Notes: generated from the sequence alone by a model not told the origin. A DNA stretch of 60,000 bases from Symsagittifera roscoffensis (GCF_963678635.1 NC_087067.1:6056647-6116646); one strand, 5' to 3'; positions 22,986 to 35,121 are shown, counted from the stretch's first letter. Program-made: numbers and translations.

Positions 22986-23057
22986 GGGGACAGCCGGGAA
23001 TTGAACCCGGGAGCTCTCGCACCTAAAACGAGAATCATACCACCAGGCCACTGTCCT
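22986..23057 (-). tRNA. tRNA-Pro body with Leu-type anticodon TAG, second copy
   Basis: Same anticodon arm as 19424, 3,562 bp away. It has an extra D-stem change (C11 opposite A24) and the same A1.C72. Confidence 0.45.
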
Positions 23058-23559
23058 ATGTGTTACGCTACGATGCATTTCTAGATTTTTCTCAAATCAA
23101 ATTCATTGCGTTTTTTTTTTAAAATTTTTTTTCTTTTGGGTTTTGATGAGTTTTTTTGGGTTTAATAATTATTTTAAGTTGTTTACTGTAAGCAATTTTT
23201 TTAAATAAAAAATATAAAATTTTTCTGTATGTTTATAGGGGACAACTGGGTTTAAAACCGGAATCTCTCGCACCCTTCGCGAGATGGATGCCACTAGACC
23301 ACTGTCCATGGATTTACCTTCGATGCATTCCTACATATTTCTCGAATCGAGATCATTGCGATTTCTGCGGTCTTGTGGCATGATTCTGTCTTTGCCGGCT
23401 GTCCCCAATGAGACTATGTATTTAGTTACGATGCATTTCTGCTTGATTCACAAAAAAAAGATTTCTTCATTTTTGTCCATTTTGGTTATTTTATACTGGG
23501 GTAGCCGGGAATTGCACTGTTTTTCTACTAGCAAGTATATATTTTTTTGTTTGTATATT

Positions 23560-23632
23560 GGGGACAGCCGGGAATTGAACTCCGGGACCTCTCACATCAA
23601 AAACGTGAATATTACCTCTATTTCACTGTCCC
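23560..23632 (-). pseudogene. G-type with an extra T-stem base
   Basis: 3,573-bp partner of 19987. Confidence 0.55.
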
Positions 23633-23985
23633 ATGCTGTTAGTTACGATGCATTCCTATCCTTTTTTCACAAATCGAGATTTTTCCTTTTTTGTTAGTTT
23701 TTCCTCGTATTAGTGAGTTCAATAGTTTCTTTCTAAGTTGCTTTGTGTTTGCAGCCTTTTTATAAGATAAAGTTATTTTTTTTCTGCTAGCTTAAATGAG
23801 ACATCCGCGGTTTAAACCCGGAGTTTTTACCGCTCTAGCATCGATTCATTCCTACTTGTTTCACAAAAAAGACTGTTTAGTTTTTGCCCGTTTTCATTTG
23901 TTTTTTGTGAGTTTAATAATTATTGTAGGTTGCTCAGTATTTGCTGTCTATCAACTAGAAACTAATTTTTTTCTGTTAGTAATCT

Positions 23986-24057
23986 GGGGAGAGCCTGGAA
24001 TTGAACCTGGGATCTCTCGAGAACAAAGCGAGAATCATACCACTAGACCACTGTCCC
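23986..24057 (-). pseudogene. Mutated tRNA-Pro, loop TTTGTTC
   Basis: 3,859-bp partner of 20127; TGT at 34-36; one acceptor change. Confidence 0.5.
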
Positions 24058-24510
24058 ATGATGTTAGTTTAGATGCATTCCTACCTTTTTCTCAAATCAA
24101 GATTATTGCTTTTTTGTTTGTGTTTCCTCGTGTTAGTGAGTTTAATACTTTCTTTCTAAGTTGCTTTGTGGTCGCTGTCTTTTTATTAGAAAAAATTATT
24201 TTTTTCTGCTAGCCTAAATGAGACATCCGCTTTTCAAACCCGAAATTTTTACCGCTCTAATCGAGAATCGTAACTTTAGACCACTGTCCCTTGTTCTAGC
24301 ATCGATGCATTCCTACTTGTTTTACAAAAAAAAGGAAGTTTAGTTTTTGTCCGTTTTCATTTGTTTTTTTTTGTGAGTACAATAAATATTGTAGGTTGCT
24401 TTGTGTTTGCTGTCTTTCTACTAGAAATTTTTATTTCGTTAGTATACTGAGGTAGCCGGGAGTTGCACTGTTTTTCTACTAGCAAGTATAATTTTTTATG
24501 TTAGTATATT

Positions 24511-24582
24511 GGGGACATCCGGGAATTGAACCCGGGACCTCTGGCACCAAAAGCGAGAATCATACCTCTGTTCCACTGTCCC
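24511..24582 (-). pseudogene. G-type, anticodon TTG
   Basis: Partner of 20652 at 3,859 bp with one extra anticodon-stem mismatch. Confidence 0.55.
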
Positions 24583-24971
24583 ATGCTGTTAGTTACGATG
24601 CATTCCTACTTTTATTTCACAAATCAAGATTATTCCTTTTTTGTTCGTGTTTTCTCGTTTTAGTGAGTTTAATACTTTCTTTCTAAGTTGCTTCGTTTTT
24701 TCTGTCTTTTTATAAGATAATGTTATTTTTTTCTGCTAGCTTAAATGAGACATCCGCCGTTTAAACCCGGAATTTTTACCGCACTAATCAAGAATCGGAA
24801 CTTTAGACCACTCTCCCATGTTTTAGCATCGATGCATTCCTACTTATTTCACAAAAATGATTGATTAGTTTTTGTCCGTTTTATTTGTTTTTGTGAGTTT
24901 AATAATTAGTGTAGATTGCTCAATGTTTGCTGTCTTTCTACTAGAAACCATATTTTTTCTGTTAGTAATCT

Positions 24972-25043
24972 GCGGAAAGCCGGGAATTGAACCAGGGACC
25001 TCTCGTACCCTAAGAAAGAATCATACCACTAGACCACTGTCCC
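24972..25043 (-). pseudogene. Mutated tRNA-Pro(AGG)
   Basis: 3,857-bp partner of 21115 with the same acceptor and anticodon-stem damage. Confidence 0.55.
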
Positions 25044-25281
25044 ATGATATTATTTTAGATGCATTCGCACCGTTTTCACAAATCAAGGTTATTCCTTTTT
25101 TGAAAGAATGTTTAGTTTTTGTCCGTTTTCATTTGTTTTTTTTTGTGAGTTTATTAAACATTTTAGGTTTGCTTTGTATTTGCTGTCTTTCTACTAGATA
25201 TTTTTATTTTGTTAGGATACTGAGCTAGCCGGGAGTTGCACGGTTTTTCTACTAGCAAATATAATTTTTTTTTAGTATATT

Positions 25282-25353
25282 GGTGACAACCGGGAATTCA
25301 ACCCGGGACCTCTCGCCCCACAATCGAGAATCAAACCTCTATTCCACTGTCCC
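25282..25353 (-). pseudogene. tRNA-Pro body with anticodon GTG
   Basis: 3,855-bp partner of 21427 with one more T-loop change. Confidence 0.5.
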
Positions 25354-25746
25354 ATGCTTTTAGTTACGATGCATTCCTACCTTTTTTCACAAATCGAGAT
25401 TTTTCCTTTTTTGTTATTTTTTCCTCGTATTAGTGAGTTCAATATCTTCTTTCTAAGTTGCTTTGTGTTTGCAGCCTTTTTATAAGATAATGTTATTTTT
25501 TTTTCTGCTAGCTTAAATGAGACATCCGTGGTTTAAACCCGGAATTTTTACCGCTCTTATCAAGACTCGGAACTTTAGACCACTCTCCCATGTTTTAGCA
25601 TCGATGCCTTCCTACTTGTTTCACAAAAAAAGAATAGATAGTTTTTGTCTGTTTTCATTTGTTTTTTGAGAATTTCGTAATTATTGTAGGGTGCTTAGTG
25701 TTTTCTGTCTTTCTACTAGAAAGTATGTTTTTTATGTTGGTATTCT

Positions 25747-25785
25747 GGGGACAGCCGGGAACTGAACCCGGGACCTCTCGCACCG
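25747..25785 (-). pseudogene. tRNA-Pro truncated in the anticodon loop
   Basis: 3' half only (acceptor strand, T-arm, 3' anticodon stem), then a jump into spacer (gaaagattattcc). Confidence 0.65.
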
Positions 25786-26201
25786 AAAGATTATTCCTTT
25801 TTTATTCATGTTTCCTCGTATTAGTGAGTTTAATAGTTTCTTTCTAAGTTGCTTTGTGTTTGCTGTCTTTTTATTAGAAAATGTTTTTTTTTTCTGCTAG
25901 CTTAAATGAGAGATCCGCTTTTCAAAACCGGAATTTTTACCGCTCTAATCAAGAATCTCAACTTTAGACCACTCTTCCATGTTTTAGCATGGATGCCTTC
26001 CTACTTGTTTTACAAAAAAAGAATAGATAGTTTTTGTCCGTTTTCATTTGTTTTTTGAGAGTTTAGTAATTACTGTAGGTTGCTTAGTGTTTGCTTCTGC
26101 TGTCTTTCTACTATAAGTTTTTATTTTGTTAGTATACCGGGGTGGCCGGGAGTTGCACTGTTTTTCTACTAGCAAGTATAATTTTTTAATGTTAGTATAT
26201 T

Positions 26202-26273
26202 GGGGTCAGCCGGGAATTGAACCCGGGACCTCTCGCACCAAAAGCGAGAATCATACCTCTGTTCCACTGTCCC
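26202..26273 (-). pseudogene. G-type, anticodon TTG
   Basis: As 20652 but acceptor ggggtcag instead of ggggacat. Confidence 0.55.
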
Positions 26274-26664
26274 ATGATTTTAGTTTAGATGCATTCCTAC
26301 CTTTTTCACAAATCAAGATTATTCCTTTTTTGTTCGTGTTTCCTCGTATTAGTGAGTTTAATACTTTCTTTCTAAGTTGCTTTGTGTTTGCTGTTTTTTT
26401 ATTAGAAAAAATTTTTTTTTTCTGCTAGCCTAAATGAGACATCCGCTTTTCAAACCCGGAATTTTTACCGCTCTAATCAAGAATCATAACTTTAGACCAC
26501 TGTTCCTTGTTCTAGCATCGATGCATTCCTACTTGTTTTACAAAAAAAGAATGCTTAGTTTTTGTCCGTTTCATTTAATTTTTTTGTGAGTTCATTAAAT
26601 ATTTTAGGTTGCTCAGTGTTTGCTGTATTTCTACTAGAAACCATATTTTTTCTGTGAGAAATCT

Positions 26665-26739
26665 GGGGACAGCCGGGAATTGAACCCGGGACCTCTCGCA
26701 CCCTCCTAAGCGAGAATCATACCACTAGACCACTCTCCC
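26665..26739 (-). pseudogene. tRNA-Pro with a 10-nt anticodon loop
   Basis: 75 nt: three inserted bases give loop TTAGGAGGGT on a complete CTCGC/GCGAG stem. The acceptor reads GGGAGAG with one mismatch. Confidence 0.6.
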
Positions 26740-27131
26740 ATGATGATAGTTTAGATGCATTCCTACCTTGTTCACAAATCAAGATTATTCCTTTTTTGTT
26801 CGTGTTTCCTCGTATTAGTGAGTTTAATAATTTCTTTCTCAGTTGCTTTGTGTTTGCTGTCTTTCTATTAGAAAAATTAATATTTTTCCGCTAGCCTAAA
26901 TGAGACATCCGGTTTTCAAACCCGGCATTTTTACCGCTCTAATCTAGAATCGCAACTTTAGACCACTGTCCCGTTCTAGCATCGATGCATTCCTACTTGT
27001 TTTACAAAAAAAAGAATGTTTAGTTTTTGTACGTTTTCATTTCTTTTTTTTTGTGAGTTCAATAAATATTGTAGGGTGATCAGTGTTTGTTGTCTTTCTA
27101 CTAGAAACCAATTTTTTTCTTTTATTAATCT

Positions 27132-27203
27132 GGGGACAGCCGGGAATTGAACCCGGGACCTCTCGCACCCTAAGCGAGAATCATACCACTAGACCACTGT
27201 CCC
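27132..27203 (-). tRNA. tRNA-Pro(AGG)
   Basis: Complete cloverleaf, same 72-nt sequence as 42009-42080. It is the leftmost fully intact AGG copy. Confidence 0.93.
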
Positions 27204-27596
27204 ATGATGTTAGATTAGATGCATTCCTACCTTTTTTCACCAATCAAGATTATTCCTTTTTTGTTCGTGTTTCCTTGTATTAGTGAGTTTAATACTTTCT
27301 TTCTAAGTTGCTTTGTGTTTGCTGTTTTTTTATTAGAAAAATTATTATTTTTCCGCTAGCCTAAATGAGACATCCGGTTTTCAAACCCGGCATTTTTACC
27401 GCTCTAATCAAGAATCGCAACTTTAGACCACTGTCCCGTTCTAGCATCGATGCATTCCTACTTGTTTTACAAAAAAAAGAATGTTTAGTTTTTGTACGTT
27501 TTCATTTGTTTTTTTTTGTGAGTTCAATAAATATTGTAGGTTGATCAGTGTTTGCTGTTTTTCTACTAGAAACAATATTTTTTTTGTTAGTAATCT

Positions 27597-27668
27597 GGGG
27601 ACAGCCGTGAAATGAACCCGGGACCTCTGGCACCCTATGCGAGAATCATACCACTATACCACTGTCCC
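27597..27668 (-). pseudogene. Mutated tRNA-Pro(AGG), TTCATTT class
   Basis: A58 lost, loop ATAGGGT, D-stem mismatch (plus strand ctatacc). Relatives at 29940-30011, 30879-30950 and 33662-33733. Confidence 0.6.
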
Positions 27669-28060
27669 ATGATGTTAGTGTAGATACATTCCTACCTTTT
27701 TCACAAATCAAGATTATTCCTTTTTTGTTCGTGTTTCCTCGTATTAGTGAGTTTAATACTTTCTTTCTAAGTTGCTTTGTGTTTGCTCTATTTTTATTAG
27801 AAAAATTAATTTTTTTTTGCTAGCCTAAATGAGACATCCGCTTTTCAAACCCGGAATTTTTACCGCTCTAATCAAGAATCGTAACTTTAGACCACTGTCC
27901 CTTGTTCTAGCATCGATGCATTCCTTCTTTTTTACAAAAAAAAGAATGCTTAGTTTTTGTCCGTTTTCATTTGTTTTTTTTGTGAGTTCAATAAATATTG
28001 TAGGTTGCTCAGTGTTTGCTGTTTGTCTACTAGAAACCATATTTTTTTTGTTAGTATTCT

Positions 28061-28132
28061 GGGGACAGCCGGGAATTAAACCCGGGACCTCTCGCACCCT
28101 AAGCGCGAATCATACCACTAGACCACTGTCAC
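28061..28132 (-). pseudogene. tRNA-Pro(AGG) pseudogene
   Basis: Defects of the 29002 class plus loss of C56 in the T-loop (TTTAATT), which breaks box B. Confidence 0.6.
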
Positions 28133-28536
28133 ATGATGATAGAATAGATGCATTCCTACCTTGTTCACAAATCAAGATTATTCCTTTTTTGTTCATAATT
28201 CCCCGTTTTAGTGAGTTTGTGAACAATACTTTCTTTCTAAGTTGCTTTGTGTTTGCTGTCTTTTTATTAGAAAAAAAAAATATTTTTTTTTCTGCTAGCC
28301 TAAATGAGACATCCGCTTTTCAAACCCAGCATTTTTACCGCTCTAATGAAGAATCGTAACTTTAGACCACTATCCCTTGTTCTAGCATCGATGCATTCCT
28401 ACTTGTTTTACAAAAAAAAAGAATGTTTAGTTTTTGTACGTTTTCATTTGTTTTTTTGTGAGTTCAATAAATATTGTAGGGTGATCAGTGTTTGTTGTCT
28501 TTCTTCTAGAAACCAATTTTTTTCTGTTATTAATCT

Positions 28537-28608
28537 GGGGACAGCCGGGAATTGAACCCGGGACCTCTCGCACCCTAAGCGAGAGTCATACCACTAGACC
28601 ACTGTCCC
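28537..28608 (-). tRNA. tRNA-Pro(AGG), position 25 variant
   Basis: Complete cloverleaf. Position 25 is C instead of T, which makes a Watson-Crick 10-25 pair. Confidence 0.92.
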
Positions 28609-29001
28609 ATGATGTTAGTTTAGATGCATTCCTACCTTTTTTCTCCAATCAAGATTATTCCTTTTTTGTTCGTGTTTCCTTGTATTAGTGAGTTTAATAC
28701 TTTCTTTCTAAGTTGCTTTGTGTTTGCTGTCTTTCTATTAGAAAAATTAATATTTTTCCGCTAGCCTAAATGAGACATCCGGTTTTCAAACCCGGCATTT
28801 TTACCGCTCTAATCAAGAATCGTAACTTTAGACCGTTGTCCCTTGTTCTAGCATCGATGCATTCCTTCTTTTTTACAAAAAAAAGAATGCTTAGTTTTTG
28901 TCCGTTTTCATTTGTTTTTTTTGTGAGTTCAATAAATATTGTAGGTTGCTCAGTGTTTGCTGTTTGTCTACTAGAAACCATTTTTTTTTTGTTAGTATTC
29001 T

Positions 29002-29073
29002 GGGGACAGCCGGGAATTGAACCCGGGACCTCTCGCACCCTAAGCGCGAATCATACCACTAGACCACTGTCAC
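29002..29073 (-). tRNA. tRNA-Pro(AGG), two stem mismatches
   Basis: T2.C71 in the acceptor (plus strand tgtcac) and G28.A42 in the anticodon stem; otherwise complete. Class shared with 28061, 30405 and 31343. Confidence 0.5.
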
Positions 29074-29474
29074 ATGATGATAGAATAGATGCATTCCTAC
29101 CTTGTTCACAAATCAAGATTATTCCTTTTTTGTTCATAATTCCCCGTTTTAGTGAGTTTGTGAACAATACTTTCTTTCTAAGTTGCTTTGTGTTTGCTGT
29201 CTTTTTATTAGAAAAAAAAAATATTTTTTTTCTGCTAGCCTAAATGAGACATCCGCTTTTCAAACCCTGAATTTTTACCGCTCTAATCAAGAATCGTAAC
29301 TTTAGACCACTGTCCCGTTCTAGCATCGATGCATTCCTACTTGTTTTACAAAAAAAAGAATGTTTAGTTTTTGTACGTTTTCATTTGTTTTTTTTGTGAG
29401 TTCAATAAATATTGTAGGATGATCAGTGTTTGTTGTCTTCCTACTAGAAACCAATTTTTTTCTGTTATTAATCT

Positions 29475-29546
29475 GGGGACAGCCGGGAATTGAACCCGGG
29501 ACCTCTCGCACCCTAAGCGAGAATCATACCACTAGACCACTGTCCC
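29475..29546 (-). tRNA. tRNA-Pro(AGG)
   Basis: Complete cloverleaf identical to the reference copy. Confidence 0.93.
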
Positions 29547-29939
29547 ATGATGTTAGTTTAGATGCATTCCTACCTTTTTTCACCAATCAAGATTATTCCT
29601 TTTTTGTTCGTGTTTCCTTGTATTAGTGAGTTTAATACTTTCTTTCTAAGTTGCTTTGTGTTTGCTGTTTTTTTATTAGAAAAATTATTTTTTTTCTGCT
29701 AGCCTAAATGAAACATCCGGTTTTCAAACCCGGCATTTTTACCGCTCTAATCAAGAATCGCAACTTTAGACCACTGTCCCGTTCTAGCATCGATGCATTC
29801 CTACTTGTTTTACAAAAAAAAAGAATGTTTAGTTTTTGTACGTTTTCCTTTGTTTTTTTTGTGAGTTCAATAAATATTGTAGGTTGATCAGTGTTTGCTG
29901 TTTTTCTACTAGAAACAATATTTTTTTTGTTAGTAATCT

Positions 29940-30011
29940 GGGGACAGCTGGGAAATGAACCCGGGACCTCTAGCACCCTATGCGAGAATCATACCACTAT
30001 ACCACTGTCCC
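29940..30011 (-). pseudogene. Mutated tRNA-Pro(AGG), TTCATTT class
   Basis: As 27597, plus C50.A64 in the T-stem. Confidence 0.6.
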
Positions 30012-30404
30012 ATGATGTTAGTGTAGATACATTCCTACCTTTTTCACAAATCAAGATTATTCCTTTTTTGTTCGTGTTTCATCGTATTAGTGAGTTTAAT
30101 ACTTTCTTTCTAAGTTGCTTTGTGTTTGCTGTTTTTTTATTAGAAAAATTAATTTTTTTCTGCTAGCCTAAATGAGACATCCGCTTTTCAAACCCGGAAT
30201 TTTTACCGCTCTAATCAAGAATTGTAACTTTAGACCACTGTCCCTTGTTCTAGCATCGATGCATTCCTTCTTTTTTACAAAAAAAAGAATGCTTAGTTTT
30301 TGTCCGTTTTCATTTGTTTTTTTTGTGAGTTCAATAAATATTGTAGGTTGCTCAGTGTTTGCTGTTTGTCTACTAGAAACCATATTTTTTTTCGTTAGTA
30401 TTCT

Positions 30405-30476
30405 GGGGACAGCCGGGAATTGAACCCGGGACCTCTCGCACCCTAAGCGCGAATCATACCACTAGACCACTGTCAC
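30405..30476 (-). tRNA. tRNA-Pro(AGG), two stem mismatches
   Basis: Same defects as 29002-29073. Confidence 0.5.
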
Positions 30477-30878
30477 ATGATGATAGATTAGATGCATTCC
30501 TACCTTGTTCACAAATCAAGATTATTCCTTTTTTGTTCATAATTCCCCGTTTTAGTGAGTTTGTGAACAATACTTTCTTTCTAAGTTGCTTTGTGTTTGC
30601 TGTCTTTTTATTAGAAAAAAAAAATTTTTTTTTCTGCTAGCCTAAATGAGACATCCGCTTTTCAAACCCAGCATTTTTACCGCTCTAATGAAGAATCGTA
30701 ACTTTAGACCACTATCCCTTGTTCTAGCATCGATGCATTCCTAATTGTTTTACAAAAAAAAGAATGTTTAGTTTTTGTACGTTTTCATTTGTTTTTTTTG
30801 TGAGTTCAATAAATATTGTAGGTTGCTCAGTGTTTGATGTTTTTCTACTAGAAACAATATTTTTTTTGTTAGTAATCT

Positions 30879-30950
30879 GGGGACAGCCGGGAAATGAACC
30901 CGGGACCTCTAGCACCCTATGCGAGAATCATACCACTATACCACTGTCCC
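30879..30950 (-). pseudogene. Mutated tRNA-Pro(AGG), TTCATTT class
   Basis: As 27597 but with a complete T-stem. Confidence 0.6.
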
Positions 30951-31342
30951 ATGATGTTAGTGTAGATACATTCCTACCTTTTTCACAAATCAAGATTATT
31001 CCTTTTTTGTTCGTGTTTCCTCGTATTAGTGAGTTTAATACTTTCTTTCTAAGTTGCTTTGTGTTTGCTGTTTTTTTATTAGAAAAATTAATTTTTTTCT
31101 GCTAGCCTAAATGAGACATCCGCTTTTCAAACCCGGAATTTTTACCGCTCTAATCAAGAATTGTAACTTAAGACCACTGTCCCTTGTTCTAGCATCGATG
31201 CATTCCTTCTTTTTTACAAAAAAAAGAATGCTTAGTTTTTGTCCGTTTTCATTTGTTTTTTTTGTGAGTTCAATAAATATTGTAGGTTGCTCAGTGTTTG
31301 CTGTTAGTCTACTAGAAACCATATTTTTTTTGTTAGTATTCT

Positions 31343-31414
31343 GGGGACAGCCGGGTATTGAACCCGGGACCTCTCGCACCCTAAGCACGAATCATACCAC
31401 TAGACCACTGTCAC
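31343..31414 (-). tRNA. tRNA-Pro(AGG), two stem mismatches
   Basis: Acceptor T2.C71, a different change at pair 28-42 (plus strand gcacga), and T-loop TTCAATA. Confidence 0.45.
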
Positions 31415-31818
31415 ATGATGATAGATTAGATGCATTCCTACCTTGTTCACAAATCAAGATTATTCCTTTTTTGTTCATAATTCCCCGTTTTAGTGAGTTT
31501 GTGAACAATACTTTCTTTCTAAGTATCTTTGTGTTTGCTGTCTTTTTATTAGAAAAAAAAATATATTTTTTTCTGCTAGCCTAAATGAGACATCCGCTTT
31601 TCAAACCCAGCATTTTTACCGCTCTAATGAAGAATCGTAACTTTAGACCACTATCCCTTGTTCTAGCATCGATGCATTCCTACTTGTTTTACGAAAAAAA
31701 GAATGTTTAGTTTTTGTACGTTTTCATTTGTTTTTTTTTGTGAGTTCAATAAATATTGTAGGTTGCTCAGTGTTTGATGTCTTTCTACTAGAAACCATGT
31801 TTTTTTAGTTAGTAATCT

Positions 31819-31890
31819 GGGGACAGCCGGGAGTTGAACCCGGGACCTCTCGCACCCTAAGCGAGAATCATACCACAAGACCACTGTCCC
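31819..31890 (-). tRNA. tRNA-Pro(AGG) lacking A14
   Basis: All stems complete, but A14 is T, which damages box A and the 8-14 tertiary contact. Confidence 0.6.
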
Positions 31891-32280
31891 ATGATTTTAG
31901 TTTAGATGCATTCCTACCTTTTTCACAAATGAAGATTATTTCTTTTTTGTTCGTGTTTTTCGTATTAGTGAGTTTAATACTTTCTTTCTAAGTTGCTTTG
32001 TGTTTGCTGTTTTTTTATTAGAAAAAAATTTTTTTTCTGCTAGCCTAAATGAGACATCCGCTTTTCAAACCCGGAATTTTTACCGCTCTAATCAAGAATC
32101 ATAACTTTAGACCACTGTTCCTTGTTCTAGCATCGATGCATTCCTACTTGTTTTACAAAAAAAAGAATGCTTAGTTTTTGTCCGTTTCATTTAATTTTTT
32201 TGTGAGTTCATTAAATATTTTAGGTTGCTCAGTGTTTGCTGTATTTCTACTAGAAACCATATTTTTTCTGTGAGAAATCT

Positions 32281-32352
32281 GGGGACAGCCGGGAGTTGAA
32301 CCCGGGACCTCTCGCACCCTAAGCGAGAATCATACCACTAGACCACTGTCCC
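32281..32352 (-). tRNA. tRNA-Pro(AGG), T-loop TTCAACT
   Basis: Complete cloverleaf; one T-loop substitution at position 59, outside the conserved T54-T55-C56 and A58. Confidence 0.92.
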
Positions 32353-32743
32353 ATGATGATAGTTTAGATGCATTCCTACCTTATTCACAAATCAAGATTA
32401 TTCCTTTTTTGTTCGTGTTTCCTCGTATTAGTGAGTTTAATAATTTCTTTCTCAGTTGCTTTGAGTTTGCTGTCTTTCTATTAGAAAAATTAATATTTTT
32501 CTGCTAGCCTAAATGAGACATCCGGTTTTCAAACCCGGCATTTTTACCGCTCTAATCAAGAATCGTAACTTTAGACCACTGTCCCGTTCTAGCATCGATG
32601 CATTCCTACTTGTTTTACAAAAAAAAGAATGTTTAGTTTTTGTCCGTTTTCATTTGTTTTTTTTGTGAGTTCAATAAATATTGTAGGTTGCTCAGTGTTT
32701 GCTGTCTTTCTACTAGAAACCATATTTTTTCTGTTAGTAATCT

Positions 32744-32815
32744 GGGGACAGCTGGGAATTGAACCCGGGACCTCTGGCAACCTAAGCGAGAATCATACCA
32801 CTAGACCACTGTCCC
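32744..32815 (-). tRNA. tRNA-Pro(AGG), two stem mismatches
   Basis: C50.A64 in the T-stem and C29.C41 in the anticodon stem; loop TTAGGTT. Same class as 46200. Confidence 0.5.
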
Positions 32816-33200
32816 ATGATGTTAGTTTAGATGCATTCCTGTTTTTTTCACAAATCAAGATTATTCCTTTTTTTCGTTTTTCCTCGTATTAGTGAGTTTA
32901 ATACTTTCTTTCTAAGTTGCTTTGTGTTTGCTGTCTTTTTATTAGAAAATTTTTTTTCTGCTAGCCTAAATGAGACATCCGCTTTTCAAACCCTGAATTT
33001 TTACCGCTCTAATCAAGAATCGTAACTTTAGACCACTGTCCCGTTCTAGCATCGATGCATTCCTACTTGTTTTACAAAAAAAAGAATGTTTAGTTTTTGT
33101 ACGTTTTCATTTGTTTTTTTTGTGAGTTCAATAAATATTGTAGGTTGATCAGTGTTTGTTGTCTTTCTACTAGAAACCAATTTTTTTCTGTTATTAATCT

Positions 33201-33272
33201 GGGGACAGCCGGGAATTATACCCGGGACCTCTCGCACCCTAAGCGAGAATCATACCACTAGACCACTGTCCC
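33201..33272 (-). pseudogene. tRNA-Pro(AGG) with broken box B
   Basis: Stems complete, but the T-loop reads TATAATT, losing T55 and C56. Poor Pol III template. Confidence 0.6.
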
Positions 33273-33661
33273 ATGATGTTAGTTTAAATGCATTCCTACC
33301 TTTTTCACCAATCAAGATTATTCCTTTTTTGTTCGTGTTTCCTCGTATTAACGAGTTTAAAACTTTCTTTCTAAGTTGCTTTGTGTTTGCTGTTTTTTTA
33401 TTAGAAAATTTTTTTTTCTGCTAGCCTAAATGAGACATCCGGTTTTCAAACCCGGCATTTTTACCGCTCTAATCAAGAATCGCAACTTTAGACCACTGTC
33501 CCGTTCTAGCATCGATGCATTCCTACTTGTTTTACAAAAAAAAGAATGTTTAGTTTCTGTACGTTTTCATTTGTTTTTTTTTGTGAGTTCAATAAATATT
33601 GTAGGTTGATCAGTGTTTGCTGTTTTTCTACTAGAAACAATATTTTTTTTGTTAGTAATCT

Positions 33662-33733
33662 GGGGACAGCCGGGAAATGAACCCGGGACCTCTAGCACCC
33701 TATGCGAGAATCATACCACTATACCACTGTCCC
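33662..33733 (-). pseudogene. Mutated tRNA-Pro(AGG), TTCATTT class
   Basis: Same defects as 30879. Confidence 0.6.
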
Positions 33734-34123
33734 ATGATGTTAGTGTAGATACATTCCTACCTTTTTCACAAATCAAGATTATTCCTGTTCTGTTCTTTTT
33801 TCCTCGTATTAGTGAATTTAATACTTTCTTTCCAAATTGTTTTGTGTTTGCTGTCTTTTTATTAGAAAATTAATTTTTTTCTGCTAGCCTAAATGAGACA
33901 TCCGCTTTTCAAACCCGGAATTTTTACCGCTCTAATCAAGAATCGTAACTTTAGACCACTGTCCCTTGTTCTAGCATCGATGCATTCCTACTTGTTTTAC
34001 AAAAAAAGAATGCTTAGTTTTTGTCCGTTTCATTTGTTTTTTTTGTGAGTTCAATAAATATTTTAGGTTGCTCAGTGTTTGCTATATTTCTACTAGAAAC
34101 CATATTTTTTCTGTGAGTAATCT

Positions 34124-34194
34124 GGGGACAGCGGGAATTGAACCCGGGACCTCTCGCACCCTAAGCGAGAATCATACCACTAGACCACTGTCCC
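34124..34194 (-). pseudogene. tRNA-Pro(AGG) with a T-stem deletion
   Basis: 71 nt: one base is missing at the acceptor/T-stem junction (plus strand acagcggg). The rest matches the reference. Confidence 0.6.
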
Positions 34195-34585
34195 ATGAAG
34201 ATAGTTTAGTTGCATTCCTACCTTTTTCACCAATGAAGATTATTCCTTTTTTGTTCGTGTTTCCTCGTATTAGTGACTTTAATACTTTCTTTCTAAGTTG
34301 CTTTGTGTTTGCTGTTTTTTATAAGAAAAATTAATTTTTTTCTGCTAGCCTAAATGAGACATCCGCTTTTCAAACCCGGAATTTTTACCGCTCTAATCAA
34401 GAATCGTAACTTTAGACCACTGTCCCTTGTTCTAGCATCGATGCATTCCTTCTTTTTTACAAAAAAAAGAATGCTTAGTTTTTGTCCGTTTTCATTTGTT
34501 TTTTTTTGTGAGTTCAATAAATATTGTAGGTTGCTCAGGGTTTGCTGTTTGTCTACTAGAAACCATATTTTTTTGTTAGTATTCT

Positions 34586-34657
34586 GGGGACAGCCGGGAA
34601 TTGAACCCGGGACCTCTCGCACCCAAAGCGAGAATCATACCACTAGACCACTGTCCC
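34586..34657 (-). tRNA. tRNA-Pro(TGG)
   Basis: Complete. Unlike the left-end TGG copies it has the AGTGG D-loop of AGG copies, so it differs from 42009-42080 only at position 34. Confidence 0.92.
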
Positions 34658-35049
34658 ATGATGTTAGTTTAGATGCATTCCTACCTTTTTCACAAATGAA
34701 GATTATTCCTTTTTTGTTCGTGTTTCCTCGTATTAGTGAGTTTAATACTTTCTTTCTAAGTTGCTTTGTGTTTGCTGTTTTTTTATTAGAAAATTTATTT
34801 TTTTTCTGCTAGCCTAAATGAGACATCCGCTTTTCAAACCAGGAATTTTTACCGCTCTAATCAAGAATCGTAACTTTAGACCACTGTCCCTTGTTCTAGC
34901 ATCGATGCATTCCTTGTTTTTTACAAAAAAAAGAATGCTTAGTTTTTGTCCGTTTTCATTTGTTTTTTTTGTGAGTTCAATAAATATTGTAGGTTGCTCA
35001 GTGTTTGCTGTTTGTCTACTAGAAACCATATTTTTTTTGTTAGTATTCT

Positions 35050-35121
35050 GGGGACAGCCGGGAATTGAACCCTGGACCTCTCGCACCTTAAGCTCGAATC
35101 ATACCACTAGACCACTGCCAC
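35050..35121 (-). pseudogene. Decayed tRNA-Pro, anticodon read as AAG
   Basis: Loop TTAAGGT, mismatched anticodon stem (plus strand agctcg), T-stem mismatch and damaged acceptor (ctgccac). Confidence 0.6.

Larger units (their letters stand above)
13081..26100 (-). repeat. Superunits of about 3.45-3.57 kb
   Basis: Matching domains recur at fixed offsets: 13772/17225, 14023/17473, 14410/17859, 14871/18320 and 15502/18952 (3,449-3,453 bp); 18320/21890, 19424/22986 and 19987/23560 (3,562-3,573 bp). Downstream pairs 20127/23986, 20652/24511 and 21427/25282 are 3,855-3,859 bp apart because the left copy lost about 286 bp near 20,111. Domains are mostly D, E, F, G and B plus A-like copies with A1.C72. 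D domains lie at 14023, 15117, 17473, 18567, 19665, 22138 and 23238. Confidence 0.85.
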
